Assembly (NCBI RefSeq): GCF_037126465.1
Contig: NC_088202.1
Coordinates: 131,082,123 to 131,146,122 of the forward strand
Reading direction: 5' to 3'
DNA: 64,000 nt
Source of the DNA: Ornithodoros turicata
Lineage: Eukaryota > Arthropoda > Arachnida > Ixodida > Argasidae
The notes under the pieces were generated by a model that was not told where the DNA came from, ran no database searches, and saw only the letters and a list, made by a program, of their open reading frames with translations. The position numbers and the translations under genes were made by a program. This document shows, in pieces, positions 45,101 through 56,424 of the stretch. Position 1 is the stretch's first letter. Each line of letters begins with the position of its first letter.

Positions 45101-46151
45101 AAGATGAGATTGTCCGAGAAACGCCAGCAGGATGCTGTTGAAAACATGTATGAAAGAACCCTAGGCCGAATCGAGCATAAAGTTGCCGGAAAATCTCGCC
45201 TGTCGATTTATTTACGTCGAATCTCCTTTGTATGCGTTCAGGTCCTGCCTTATTCAAGCTTTCTGGGGTAAAAACGTGAAGCGTGAATCGATAACAAAGA
45301 CGGGTTAAAATACATCAATAAGGCAAACAAACATACGCTGACCTTTGCGAGCTGAACGACGTACCCAAATCGCAGTTTACTTTGAGGGGAAGCTCTGGAT
45401 GTTATATGGCGTGCGAAAGTGCATGCCATCGATTTGTTAGCCACACGTCGTAGCGGCCACATAAGCAAACACACGAGAGATAAAATGATGGATTTTGCGC
45501 ATCTTCGCACGCATATTCCCTAGTATACGGGTAGTAGTCGGCACGCAGTTCGCTGGTACTGTTGTTGCCGGTCCGAAATTTTGCCGCGTCGAGGTTCTAG
45601 GCATTCGCTTAGCATATACTTTGATGCTTATTATGCAGGTTATGACGCGCACGTGCTATGCTTTAAAATTCATAGCAGCGCGGCGGCTTCGTGGGGTAAT
45701 TTATTTTACGGTGCATTTTATTGCGCGTTATTCGGAATAAAACCCTTTGAACCTTGCCACGACTTGCACGGGAAGGCGGAACAAGTCAGCGTTGTGCCTG
45801 CAAAGAGGATGTACACGTAATATGGAACGGGCATTGGAAGCAACGTCGTTCCATATGCACAGTCCGGAGGCAGCCTCCGCGCATATTTCAATCAAATATA
45901 CATCCATTTAGTAGCGACCAGAGTCGTTGAACATGGCGTTCTGACCGCTTCATGCAGTGTTGACTATCTCTTGAACTTCTCTGTATCATTGCATCATCAG
46001 AGCTGTTTTTCCAGTTTCAGACAGCGGCTATAAAGATATGCAGTTACAACACAATGTTCGCAAAACAACGCTGCAGCAACCATCCTTCAGAGAGTCAGCA
46101 AATATATGACGCGCATGGAATAATACACACTCTAAGAAAACAAAAAAGTGT

Positions 46152-46207
46152 AAAATGGGGAGTAATTGCAGCCTCTAGTCCCCTAGACTGCAATTACTCC
46201 CCATTTT
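46152..46207. repeat. Perfect 20-bp hairpin
   Basis: AAAATGGGGAGTAATTGCAG and CTGCAATTACTCCCCATTTT, 16 bases apart. Related ACTCC/GGAGT words recur near 46220 and 46620-46650, so it is probably the inner part of a larger decayed MITE. Confidence 0.7.
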
Positions 46208-46954
46208 GTCCCCTAACCCGACATTTACTCCCCAGGAATGCAAATTGTCACTGAACTTCACAAATGGTCTTCCGAATGCAACAGTCTCGGTAAATATGTG
46301 CTCTTGGTCAATTCGATGGGGTAAGGCTGCATAACTTAGCCAACTCAACCAGTTTTCCACCTAAACAGATTAAGGAACAGTTCGCGCGTCTTTCTTCGCG
46401 AATTGTGCCCTATGTATGTCGCAAGATTTCATTTCACTCGATATATCACTGTTGACGGTTTGATTCAAAGTACTTTCATGCATGCACACGAATCATGTAT
46501 CTGGTACTCTTAGAACAGAGCGTGAAATGCAGTCTCCACTCTGTGACATTCATTTACTCCCGCGTGCACTTACTTCCGAAAGGGACTATTTTTTGTGGCA
46601 ATACATTTAGACCCAAAAGGAGTAAAATTATTAATTAGGAGTAAAGTGTGAACGACTGATACCGATACTGATAGATAGGATCGAATTCTGACCAGCCAAA
46701 TGATTCTCCGGTTCTCGCTGAAGGGGTGGTCGCGCTTATAATGTGAAGTCGCCGTATTGCTGTACATGTAGAAACACAAAAGTCTTCCATCACAGCTTGC
46801 CATGCCGTATTCGACAAAAGCACAATAGGCGTGATTGTAGTGTTAGTGGTACTCTGGGCCGTTTGTACAGTGCCATTCGGAGCTGAAGAATGCGCTGGAG
46901 GAATGACCGGTAGACCTGAGGCGTTCGGAGCCACGTCAAATTTCTCACAGACGT

Positions 46955-46984
46955 TGTGTGTGTGTGTGTGTGTGTGTGTGTGTC
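46955..46984. repeat. (TG)n microsatellite
   Basis: About 14 TG units, followed by a G10 run at 46990-46999. Confidence 0.9.
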
Positions 46985-47299
46985 GAGGAGGGGGGGGGGG
47001 TGATCGAGATCCACGCACCTGTCACAGGCCAACACACGCAAATCGTGCAAATGAAAATGTATATGGGGTATGTTCACCTCGCATCTGTACGCACAGGTAT
47101 GTGTGTGCGGACGCACCCAAGTTCAAACCGGCGGGGGGGGGGGAGGTGAGGAGTAAGAGAAGGGCGCGTTTTAATATCGAGCCCCCGTATACCTTGGAGA
47201 TCTGGCTACGCCGCCGATCTCACCTAACCTATGGTATCTGCCTTTTTATGCAAGCTGTCTGTTTGAGAGTCTTTGAAATTGAAACGCAGTTATGTCTCG

Positions 47300-47500
47300 C
47301 TACCCTAATGGTGGCCATGGCGGTATAACTGCTTGCCGCAGTTGGCCTCGCAAGGCGGGCAACGGCACAAATACCGCAGGTCCAGGAAGACAATAGTGTA
47401 GTTTCTGTTCTGCCGTGAAGTCAAGGCAGGAGTTTGTGTTGGTGGCGTAAACCGGCTTGCCGTTGTTGGCCTCACGAAGGCAGGAGTTAAAAATGTGGGC
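47300..47500 (-). repeat. Two degenerate SINE/LINE 3' tails
   Basis: The minus strand reads CTTCGTGAGGCCAACAACGG near 47460-47480 and GCGAGGCCAACTGCGGCAAG near 47330-47355, both versions of the 3' tail of the window's SINEs. Confidence 0.5.
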
Positions 47501-47644
47501 GATACCACATCGGAAATGAAAATGTAAGGGGAATGCCAAGACAAAGAAGTGGAAAGGCCAACTTGTGATGTGTCCATCGGGCCGATTTATCATTTATTAT
47601 TAGGAGCTTGTTCAACTAAGTGTGTCCATAACCGTACAAACCTG

Positions 47645-47887
47645 GGGGCTTAATCGCTTCATCGTCGTAACGGTCGTTACAATCAAACGAGTGGCGGGAA
47701 ATTCTAAAAGGTGGGCACGTGACATATTGCTCGTGACGTGTACCACGGCCTTCACGTATCGCGCGAAGAGCGCCGGGCACGTGTTTTATCAGGTGCCCAC
47801 TTTTTAAAATTTCCCGCCCGCCGTTTTGAATTTCCCGCCACTCGTTAGCCTGTAACGACCGTAAGGACGATGTAGCGATTAAGCCCC
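47645..47887. mobile_element. PIF/Harbinger-like MITE, 243 bp
   Basis: Ends GGGGCTTAATCGCTTCATCG and (reverse complement) GGGGCTTAATCGCTACATCG. CTG duplicated at 47642-47644 and 47888-47890. Arms extend through AACGAGTGGCGGGAAATTC on both strands. Same terminus as the nested 24.4-kb element. Confidence 0.82.
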
Positions 47888-49604
47888 CTGAGCAACTTCT
47901 TAGCAAGGATAACTTTCCAAAAGGCACATCTCTTCTGGGCACATACTTCATAACGCGGCGCCCTTCTGATCTGAAAAACGACCGTGTCACTGACCGGTTT
48001 TTCTCTCTTTTTTTTTTTTTTTTTGCATTGGAAATGGAACGCCCAACTTGATGATGATGATGATTGAAAGAAAGAAAAAAAAATGGGGATGGAACGCCCA
48101 ACTTCGTGGGCACGTGTAGATTCGTTCTTCTGACTGTGACTCCACTTTCTCGCATTTGCTTTCGCGTATTCTTTGGCGAGCGTGAAAGTGAAGGGGAAAC
48201 CCTATAAAAACAGCGATATCGGCGAAAGAAGAATGACGGCGTCATCTGGCGGCGACCCACGAGAGTAACGATGTGGCAACAAATGGGGCTGAATGGAGAC
48301 CACCTGTCGCTGAGCGACCGCGAGCTGTCTTCTCACTTCCCTTTATGTTTCTATGCACTTGTTTGGAGCACCTCTCAGTGGCATGCGCAATTATGCAGGA
48401 AGGTGCTAGGAATGAGTGTGCATGGCTGCATGTTCGTGTTGTTGTTGCGGTTGGTTACTGTCCATGTTGTAGTCATGATTTATATGTTGTTACTGAAGGC
48501 TAATCTTGCTCCAACTACTCTGATAACAACTGAGCTAAACTATAATTTATACCTGAAGAAGTGCAGACCACTGCACGAAAGCTTGTATGCATTAAAAGGG
48601 TATATTCAGTGTTTTTCATTGTTATTTGTGCTCCAACTACAGTATGAGGCACAGTATGGTACACAGAACCAAACAATAACTATATACACACAAAATGTGT
48701 CCTGAAGAGCTTCAGTCCCGAAGGCATATCTGAGATGTCGTGCACCCTAAGTTATATACGTAAAACTACGTAACCCAGAAAACGAGAAATTGCCAATGTA
48801 TGGAAGGCAGCAGTGAATCGATAGTCTGAGTGCTAAGCTAACACTGGAAGCGTTACCCTTTCAGAAGGGAAAGTACCCTTGTCAGAGCAGGGTTTCAACT
48901 GGGTACATAGGGTAGAGGAAAATATTGGTACGAATCTACTAAGCATTCGTGCACGATTAGATCAAGCAGACACAAAAACGGGATAACAAGAAAACAAAGA
49001 ACCGCACACCACGCCAGTCTTTGTACCTGCTTGATCTAAATATACGTATTTTCCAACTTCCCCACTTGAAGACTGTAGTCCATTCGCACATGAGTCGGGG
49101 CCATCAATTTGCTGCGCACACTTTCAACAGCATCTGCGTCGCTGGTCTGTAGCTGTGGAGAGCATTTCTGGTGCCCTGTCCAGCATATTGGAAAAATAGC
49201 TGCATTACGTTCTCTTTTCATGCCGAAAAACGGTGCACCATTTGTCTCACTTGTCCAGAATGAATGTTCACCACTTTTCGAATACCTGCAATATTTCTGT
49301 CTGCTCCCATGTGTTATCAAAACAAAAGAAGCAGAGACTTCACTTACTTGAATGTCTGTCATAATTCACAGATGATTTGAGGATGAAAGAGCGGGTGATT
49401 CATTTAACCGTATAGCATAGCTCAGAAAAAAGTAAACAGCTCACAAGAAAGAGAGATCCCAGTGCCAACTTGTTTTAGCACCGTTGCGCGGAGGCTTCAA
49501 ATAACCGCTAGCGCTGGTCCGCGCCAAGTTGTTGAAATACCGCTCGCGGCAGTATCGTTATTTTAGTATTTTAGAGGGCGTTGAGTACCGGGGAACTGTG
49601 AAAC
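47888..49604. other. No gene recognised
   Basis: T-rich run at 48007-48025, GATGATGATGAT at 48051-48062 and the hammerhead-like motif at 48.55 kb. Confidence 0.35.
48545..48595 (+). repeat. Isolated hammerhead-like core motif
   Basis: CTGAAGA (48553-48559), a 6-bp stem GTGCAG/CTGCAC with loop ACCA, then GAAA (48577-48580). The same family as the 63.2-kb foldback loop, with no foldback arms here. Confidence 0.5.
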
Positions 49605-49606
49605 TA

Positions 49607-49749
49607 CCCAAGCAGTACACCAATATTGCTCCAATATTGGAACCATATGTGCTGCCAAGACTGTCAATATTGGTCCGATATGGGCTGCCGATATCGGCTA
49701 TATCGCCAATGACCAGCCAATATGGGCCCAATATTGTGTACTTCTTGGG
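49607..49749. mobile_element. MITE with CCC-AAGCAGTAC termini (143 bp)
   Basis: Left end CCCAAGCAGTACACCAATAT, right end (reverse complement) CCCAAGAAGTACACAATATT, flanked by TA on both sides (49605-49606, 49750-49751). The inside is made of CAATATTGG and CCGATATCGG-like self-complementary words, as in the left part of the 57.3-kb element. Confidence 0.78.
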
Positions 49750-49751
49750 TA

Positions 49752-50684
49752 ATGACCGTGAAAATAAAACTGAATCCTTTCTCCATAACAAACCCTGATA
49801 CTGGGGCAAAGCATACAAACACATGCTTTAACCCAGTACCAGGGTTCGTTATGTAGACGCGTTATCACTAGCCCCCCCCCCCTGCTTTTTAGCCGCTCTT
49901 TATAAATCTATTGCGCATGAAAAACGTTGATTCTTCCGTATTATGTCGTGTAGCCGTGCAGGAAAATGCCATATAGATGGGATCGTATTACAAGTTCCAT
50001 CCTCGCAATCTCTTTGTAATATTGTGTTACGTATACTGCAATAATAATATTTAAAAAAATTATTTGAATTCTGAATCCTGCCGTAGATTTATGGCACATT
50101 ACATAGTCCTCGTGAAAAAAATTTGGAATCATTTTTAACGGCGGAACACTTTGAATGGAGTATATAACGAGTTGGATGATAAATGGCTTCAAAGCAGACC
50201 AACGAATGCGAGGAGAGCTACAGCCCTGCAGCATTTTAGGTGCGTCATTCGCCATATTGTGAATCATGGGACAACAACACAAGCAGAGAAACGGAATTCC
50301 TAAAGACTGGTAAGGTTAATTTGTGTCGCGCAAAGCACACAAAAAGGTATCGGACGGAATCATCAAAGAGGAATTTTTAATTTTTTTTCGGTTGCTTCCT
50401 CGCGGCCTCTCTTCTTAAACTGCCAAAATATGGGCGTACAATGTGATAAAGTATCTAGTGCGCTGTATGACATGAGAAGCAAGTTCTGTATTTCTTTGCT
50501 CCAGTCTAGTAGCTATATTTTCTGCGAGTTCCTCATGAAGGTCTACGTTAGGGAGATGACATGGTGTGTCTTTTGCGACCCCTTTTAGATGTTTGCAAAT
50601 TTGAACAAAAGGCGTTATAATGACGAAATATCCTCAAGGGGTGGGATATGTTTAATGGGAAAAAGGGAAAGGTTACCATGCAAG
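49752..50684. other. No gene recognised
   Basis: A C10 run at 49871. The right part is probably 3'UTR of the minus-strand LINE at 50.7 kb. Confidence 0.35.
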
Positions 50685-51660
50685 AGGCTTGCTATTCCCT
50701 AAACAAAGGGAGAGATTGGCCCTGCACTATAGTCGCTGTTAAGGCAGGCACTGCAGGCAGACCTCATAAAATGCCAACAACCCAGAGTCCTGAAGGAATC
50801 GTAGCAGCGCAGTAGTGACCTCAGCGTTCTCAATAGGGCCAAGTAGCGCTGAGAGGGAAAGCTCTGGGTAGCCCAGATGGGCGAGACTGCTCCGGGACTG
50901 GACCGGTGTCTTTCTTACCGCTGGCGGTCTAGGAGGATGTGTAGCACGTCCGCGCCACATTCAGCCGCAGCCGGTGAAACGACGACTCTGCGCAATGGAT
51001 CGCAGGAAGGCGTTCATGAGGATATCTTCTTGCTGAAACAGCTGGGTACAGCTGGCAACGAGGCGACGGATTTTCAGCTGGCGCATTGAGGGCGTAAGTG
51101 GAAGGACAGTTGACTGCTCAGTATCGTGGGCACGCCGAGCCAGCGCCCAGAACGCACGAAAACTGGCCCAGCTGGCATGAGAGGAAAAAACGCATACGCA
51201 GTCTAGATGCAGGATAGGACCGTTTTCCCCAGGGCCATATTTTTGCCCCCACGCAGTGGCCCAAGGATACAAGTTCGGAGTACAAGGCGATGGTCATAGT
51301 GTAGGTGCCACTGATGACTTTAGCTGAGTAAGAGGCCAGCGCCTTTAGGGACGCTTCGCTGTCAGTCAAGATCGTTCAGGCCCTGGGTGCCAACGAGGAG
51401 ACGTGTCTTATAGCGGCCAGTATTGCAAATGCCTCAGCTTCCGCAGATGGCATAACAGGGAGCTTGACTTCATGCCCCACGCCGACTTCTGGAATGCAAA
51501 ATGAAGCAGACAAAACCCGCCTCCATAGATTGAAGCATCAGTATATGCATGAGCACTGTTACGGTGGTCTGTATAGATGTGATGCAGGGTGAATTGAAAG
51601 GGGAAAATAATAAATATTAACGGAAAAGCTTGGTTCAAAGATTGCGCGGCAAACATGCAC
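50685..51660 (-). pseudogene. LINE RNase H domain and C-terminal tail
   Basis: On the minus strand, AHAYTDASIYGGGF (51408-51656, first RNase H Asp) is followed after a frame change by ILTDSEASLKALASYSA, ELVSLGHCVGAKIWPWGK (degraded final RNase H part), and CGADVLHILLDRQR. The tail reads LGYPELSLSALLGPIENAEV and TALLRFLQDSGLLAF (50739-50960). The order RNase H, knuckle, tail is that of I/LOA-type LINEs. Frameshifts make it non-functional. Confidence 0.75.
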
Positions 51661-51768
51661 TTGGCTGGCGACCCTGGAAGACATCAGGGATTTTTCCAGC
51701 ACCTCCCTTCAACACTCCAAAAATTCTTGCAGCACGCACACACACAAATACCTCCCAAAAGGCCAAAA

Positions 51769-51927
51769 TAGAAAGTCTTAGTACCGCTTACGGTATCACT
51801 TTGCATACGCAAGGAAATCGTGGGTGCACTCATGCGCATGCGTAGAACGTGGCTTTGCAATTTGCATACAGCGCGTGCGCAGTGTGAGCACACTATACCT
51901 CCTTGCGTACGCTGTACGACCAAAAGT
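51769..51927. mobile_element. Diverged MITE directly left of its relative
   Basis: Left GTCTTAGTACCGCTTACGGT with CATACGCAAGG and GTGCACTC; right (reverse complement) GACTTTTGGTCGTACAGCGT with ACGCAAGG and GTGTGCTC. Related in length and terminal words to the 51.9-kb MITE. Confidence 0.55.
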
Positions 51928-51935
51928 CTTTATTA

Positions 51936-52099
51936 GAGAGTTTTAGTACATTGTACGCTATCGCGTTTGCGTACGTAAAGGATTGCGTTGATGGTTCTGC
52001 GCATGCCCATAACAGGAAGAGAGCTTCGCGCAGTGCGCAGAGCCACCAACGCTATCCTTTGCGTACGCAAAGGCGATAGCGTACGATGTACCAAACCTC
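51936..52099. mobile_element. MITE, 164 bp (GTACGCTATCGC type)
   Basis: Arms share GTACGCTATCGC, TTTGCGTACG, AAAGGAT and GGTTCTGCGC/GGCTCTGCGC in inverted order. TTTATTA is duplicated at 51929-51935 and 52100-52106. Confidence 0.78.
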
Positions 52100-52106
52100 T
52101 TTATTA

Positions 52107-53052
52107 CCTGCAAAGAGAGACAAAAAGAAAAGCCGAAAAAGGCAGCAGATGCGGGTGTCACCCCCTTACAGAATTCCAATATATCGGGCATGAAGATCCT
52201 GTGCAAGCCCCTGGGTAGCCTTGAGTGGTACTATAGCCTATACACCCCTCCATCCTGCGACAACCATGTACCAAATTTTACTCACATGGTGTTTCCCGTC
52301 CAAAGCGCAAGCCACTGTTCAAGTACACTGCGCTGCAGCAAAAACGACGAACTCGCAATACACACAAACCCGTAAAAAGTGCGAGACACACGCGTAACAT
52401 GCTTTTACGCGTGTTCTTAGCAGCCCTCCACATGTTGAGGCACTCTAAACAAAAGAGGAAGGACGAAAAACAAATAGATGTCGGGAAACCTTTTCGAAGC
52501 AATGGGCAATCGGCTTCAGGCCGCGACAGAAATGGGAAGCCTGCATGGGATTCCACGGTTCGTTAAGTTTGTGTTCGAAACATTGTGTCTTTACTTGGCT
52601 CGCAGAAGCCCATGAGCTTCGCGCGTAGATTGGCTGTAACGTGGGCTATTATCTTTCGGGGGCTTCGTTGGTAGGTCATTTTGTTCCGCCTCAGCGGCGG
52701 TGAATCGCCCACCTCATCATCATCATCCCATGTATGTGTGTGTGTGTGTGTCATTTTCTACATATTGTTACGGCATTGGTGATCGTGGTAGAAGAAAAGG
52801 GAGACGGCGTGCGAGGATTTTGGCCGTCTGAACTACTTGATCTCGAATGTTGACGTTCTGTTCTTCGACCTGTAACAATTGATCGAGCCTAATATGTTGC
52901 GTATTTTATAATTATTATAATTTTATATTTTTTCTTCCTGTTCCATGCATACCGCTCTTATTGTGCAATCCTGTAGCGCCACGTGACGTATTTGGTATCC
53001 GGCAATCTTGTCATAGCACGTCACGTGAGGAAACAGTACTACACCTGTCTGA
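52107..53052. other. No gene recognised
   Basis: (TG)n at 52734-52750 preceded by CATCATCATCATCCCATG. CACCTCATCATCATCATC after CGCCCAC (52707-52727) resembles a SINE tail. Confidence 0.35.
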
Positions 53053-53630
53053 ACCCCTGTCCGAAACCGAGTGGCATTCGTTTGTCCTACATCGAGCTAC
53101 ACGAAGAAAGAGAATGTCATTCGCAAACGATGTCAGTGTCGATAATTGAGACACCAGGGCTGAGCATATATGAAGCATTATACGGGTCCATTAGTTATAC
53201 TTTTATTTCTATTGCTCGAAACTAACGAAACATTAGATTATTTCACAAAATAAACTAAGAAGCCTATCTGCACCGCACTTGGCAACGTGGCGGCTGGGAA
53301 CGAGGGTAGTTCTCCGAAAAACAGTGTTTAGCCTTCGTTCCTTCGTGTCAAAAGTTATCAAATTCGTGATAAAATATTGGAGTACAACTTTTCATTCCAC
53401 TTTCATTTCATCGAACGGTTTATCGTTGTTGTTTCTGATATCTCTCTACTGCGCGTGGGTACGCTGTCGGTGCGAGAGGGAAAAACGAATGAGTTCCCAG
53501 AACTGATTCGCAGGGCGAATACCATTCGCATGTATTGCCAATTGAATTCACCATACGACACGAAACGAATGTCATTCAGTGCGAATATCATTCGCTGGGA
53601 ATGACATTCAATTTGCCGTGTGAGAGGGGT
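53053..53630. mobile_element. TIR element, second copy of the 30.9-kb family
   Basis: Shares GTCGATAATTGAGACACCAG, GAAGCATTATACGGG, TAGTTCTCCGAAAAACAGTG and the right terminal GAATGACATTCAATTTGCCG with the 30.9-kb copy. About 40 bases are missing near the left end. It lacks both nested insertions and so shows the empty sites. Confidence 0.78.
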
Positions 53631-53747
53631 ATAAGAGTCCAATGAATGTTTACGAAACCGCACCTTTCAAAATAATTCCTGTTCCGTAATAATTACTTGT
53701 GTCGGTGTCGTGTCTCCTGCCTAAGACTAATGTTACATAGGATAACT

Positions 53748-54560
53748 CAGTGCTTCTCGAACTGTGGGTTGCGACAGGTTCAGCGAGAGGTCGCGAAGCG
53801 GCTCGGGAACTCAAGAAAGGGAAAACAACAGTTTGTACTCAAGTCATTTCCCGAATTTTTGGTAGGATGTGCTGGAAAGTCCTCCTTCCCTATGCCACGA
53901 CATACTTATGCGGTTGATATAACTCAAGAACAAGCGGTGACCTCAGGACTGTGACCTAGAACCTCGTGATTTCCGCTTAGGGATGCTACCGTTACACCTC
54001 GCCAGCGTGGCTCTAGGTTCGAGTCCTCGTCAGCACCTTTTTTCCCGAGATATTTGAACTCCACTTATTCTTGGGCGTTGGTGGCCATGTGTTTCTGCCA
54101 TCCATGTTTGTAGCCTGCTTCGTCTAATTCTCGTTGGTCACGTGCGTATGCGAAGTTGCTTACCGGGATGGCGTCTATCAAAACACGGTGGAGGTCGCAA
54201 GTCATCATCGAGCCAGAAATCAGAATTGCTGTGTCCAAACTGCGTCCGCGTTTTGACCATCACAGGCTGACTTTAGTCGTCAGGGACAGTCATTCCTGCT
54301 GGCATGAGTCCTTCTTTTATTATTATTCTTCTCTCTTCTTTTTTTTTTTTTTGCAATTGTTCCTTAGCCTAGCTGATTCACTCCGTGTATATTAACTATG
54401 TATAAAAACAAATCAGCGTCAAGGTTGTATATTACTATTCACAAGCTGAAATAGAAAAGCTTATGGCACCGCGAAAGACGGGGGAGAGGAGAGAGGGGGT
54501 CGCGATGCTATATTTTACATTTATGATGGGTCGATGGGTGTCAGAGTTTGGGAAGCACTT
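53748..54560. mobile_element. hAT-like element (CAGTGCTTCTCGAAC), about 810 bp
   Basis: Left CAGTGCTTCTCGAACTGTGG with GTTGCGAC, right (reverse complement) AGTGCTTCCCAAACTCTGAC and ATCGCGACCCCC, the well-known CAGTGGTTCCCAAACT...GCGACCCCC terminus of animal hAT elements. No clear 8-bp duplication. A tRNA-like repeat lies inside. Confidence 0.6.
53950..54045. mobile_element. tRNA-like repeat inside a hAT-like element
   Basis: The plus strand carries CTAGGTTCGAGTCCTCG (B-box-like) and a T6 run; the minus strand carries GGCGAGGTGTAACGGTAGC, an A-box-like stretch. No acceptor stem can be closed, so this is a tRNA-derived repeat and not a tRNA gene. Orientation is uncertain. Confidence 0.4.
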
Positions 54561-55794
54561 CCACAGTAGCACTAGCGGAAGGCACACTTTCTAGTCGACA
54601 GGGTGGCTGCATCTTCGTTTGTTTGTGTGTTTTTACATACAACTGTGAAGCGTTGTACTACTTTTAGCCTAAAGGAGCCGCGTTTTTCATGAAATGGCGC
54701 GCACATCAGAATTACTAAACAGAGAGCCCTTCTCAGCCATAGCACTACATTAGCTATGCGTGAGATCAAAAGGACTGCCCCGCGCCTGGAAGTTTTTGAT
54801 CCTCGCACTACCTGAACCGAAATCAGCAGTAAATTGCGAGCGTCAGAGTAAATTGCGTTACGAGCACACTGAGATAACAACCGCATGGAGCAGAATGTCC
54901 ACGTTGAGGTTGTCATGGTGAAGCGTCGGCCTCGCGTTTACCACCGCTTGTTGCACGCGATGTGGCAATGCTTATTGTAGTAAACTGCTGTACGCATTGT
55001 TCAGTAACATAAATGATATTTTAGGGGTTCTTGAAAAAGTACGGTGCTAATAGTATCTAGAAATGAGGTGTTTACAAAAAATTTTGAGATATGAAGAGAA
55101 TGTTTCGAACTACTTACGAGTATGAGCGAACTAATACTAGCATTGCTCACTAAAGAAATATCAGACTGCATTTTTGTTACCGTTATCTCCTCACACATTT
55201 CCGATTTGCCATGTGCCACAAATAATATTTTGATGTTTCATTTAGTCACCTTCGCCTTGCACACACCTTGCCACCTCCTGCCGAACGATATATTTTAAGT
55301 TGATGTCCTTATACTGAACAAGTTTGATGTTCCAAAAGGGTGGCCTCCTTGAAGTTCACACGACGGGTCTACGTGTCCTTCTATGAGGCAGGGCGAAGAG
55401 GGCAAAGCCCGAAGGAAAAAAGAATAATAAAGCGGTCACAGGCACGGTCATAGGTGACTTTGTCACGTGCTTGTGGCATTTCCTGTGAAGCGTGTTTTCA
55501 TTGGCGCACACGGTTCCGTCGGGTGGTGTCACTTCGTTTCCTCAGACTAAATATCTATCCTTGGCAGAAACCGGCTCATCGGTCCGTCGTCTATTGTTCG
55601 CTTAGTAGGTCACCGTTCCTTTCAAGTTCTGCTGCCATTCAGTTGGCAAAAGTGCTCCATGCGGTTGCCGCCTTACGCGTATTCCTCGTTGACACCTTCC
55701 TTGTGCGATGCAAGAGGAAGACGCCCTCTGGTTGAGGATGCCGCTGGTGGATGAGTTCTCTTGACAATACGCACGTGTTGTCTTTCGCGGTATA

Positions 55795-56422
55795 CTGTAA
55801 AACCCTTTCATTTCGCCACGGAAGGTTTTCGCGAATTGGGCAGTGAGCCCACATTCGCGACCACCAAATTTCGCGGATTCTAGATGGTAAAATTCGTGCC
55901 TTAATTGGCTTCGTAATTTGAGTAGATTTACACGTAACGTGGGTCAGCTTAGTGTGGCGACTTGCTGCACGTGCCGCGGGGTATAGAGGACTGCGGATAA
56001 TTTCGGCCACCTGGAGAAATCTCCATCGAAACCACCGGGAATCTCCGACACACGTTGCTGGAAGCAATGTTTACTTTCTCCCACATTGCTACCATCCTCA
56101 GCCTGGATTAAACCCACGCCCTTGAGCTCAGCGAGCCAACATGCATCTTAGGCTGAGTTACCGAGGCCCGCGATAAGCACTGCCAGTACCCCATTTGATG
56201 TCTACGTTATTGCACATGCTACAAATGCTTCAATTTTCACGTATTTTTTTCTTTTTTTGCATTTCAATCAATCAATCAACCTGCACAACAAACTGTGAAA
56301 TGAAGTGTGCGATTCCGGAATTGTTTTCGGAATGTCACGTCTTGCTAGACAGTTCTCGCTTGCTCCTAAAATTCGCGACATTCGTAAAAATTAAGGCCCG
56401 GCGAACAATAAGGGTTTTGCAG
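55795..56422. mobile_element. TIR element (CTGYAAAACCCTT), 628 bp
   Basis: Left CTGTAAAACCCTTTCATTTC, right (reverse complement) CTGCAAAACCCTTATTGTTC, flanked by TA on both sides (55793-55794, 56423-56424). AATTCGCGA words recur near both ends. Holds a Ruka-like SINE. Confidence 0.7.
55965..56165 (-). mobile_element. Ruka-like SINE nested in a TIR element
   Basis: On the plus strand TTTCGGCCACCTGGAGAA and, near 56108-56140, ATTAAACCCACGCCCTTG AGCTCAGCGAGCC are the reverse complement of a Ruka-type body and its B-box region. It lies within the 628-bp element at 55,795-56,422. Confidence 0.5.
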
Positions 56423-56424
56423 TA

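Larger units (their letters stand above)
45101..47299. other. No gene recognised apart from simple repeats and a hairpin
   Basis: G runs at 46990 and 47133 and the (TG)n tract; the hairpin at 46.15 kb. Overlapping frames of up to 165 codons here arise from these simple repeats. Confidence 0.35.

Noticed and set aside
46831..47328. 165-codon plus-strand ORF
   Set aside because: Driven by (TG)n and G-run simple sequence encoding CVCVCV and GGGGG.
47616..48260. 214-codon minus-strand ORF
   Set aside because: It runs straight through the 243-bp Harbinger-like MITE and a poly-T tract (encoding KKKKKR); no motif.
53960..54040. tRNA gene
   Set aside because: A B-box-like GGTTCGAGTCC and a T run are present, but no matching acceptor or anticodon stem can be formed on either strand; it is better read as a tRNA-derived repeat.
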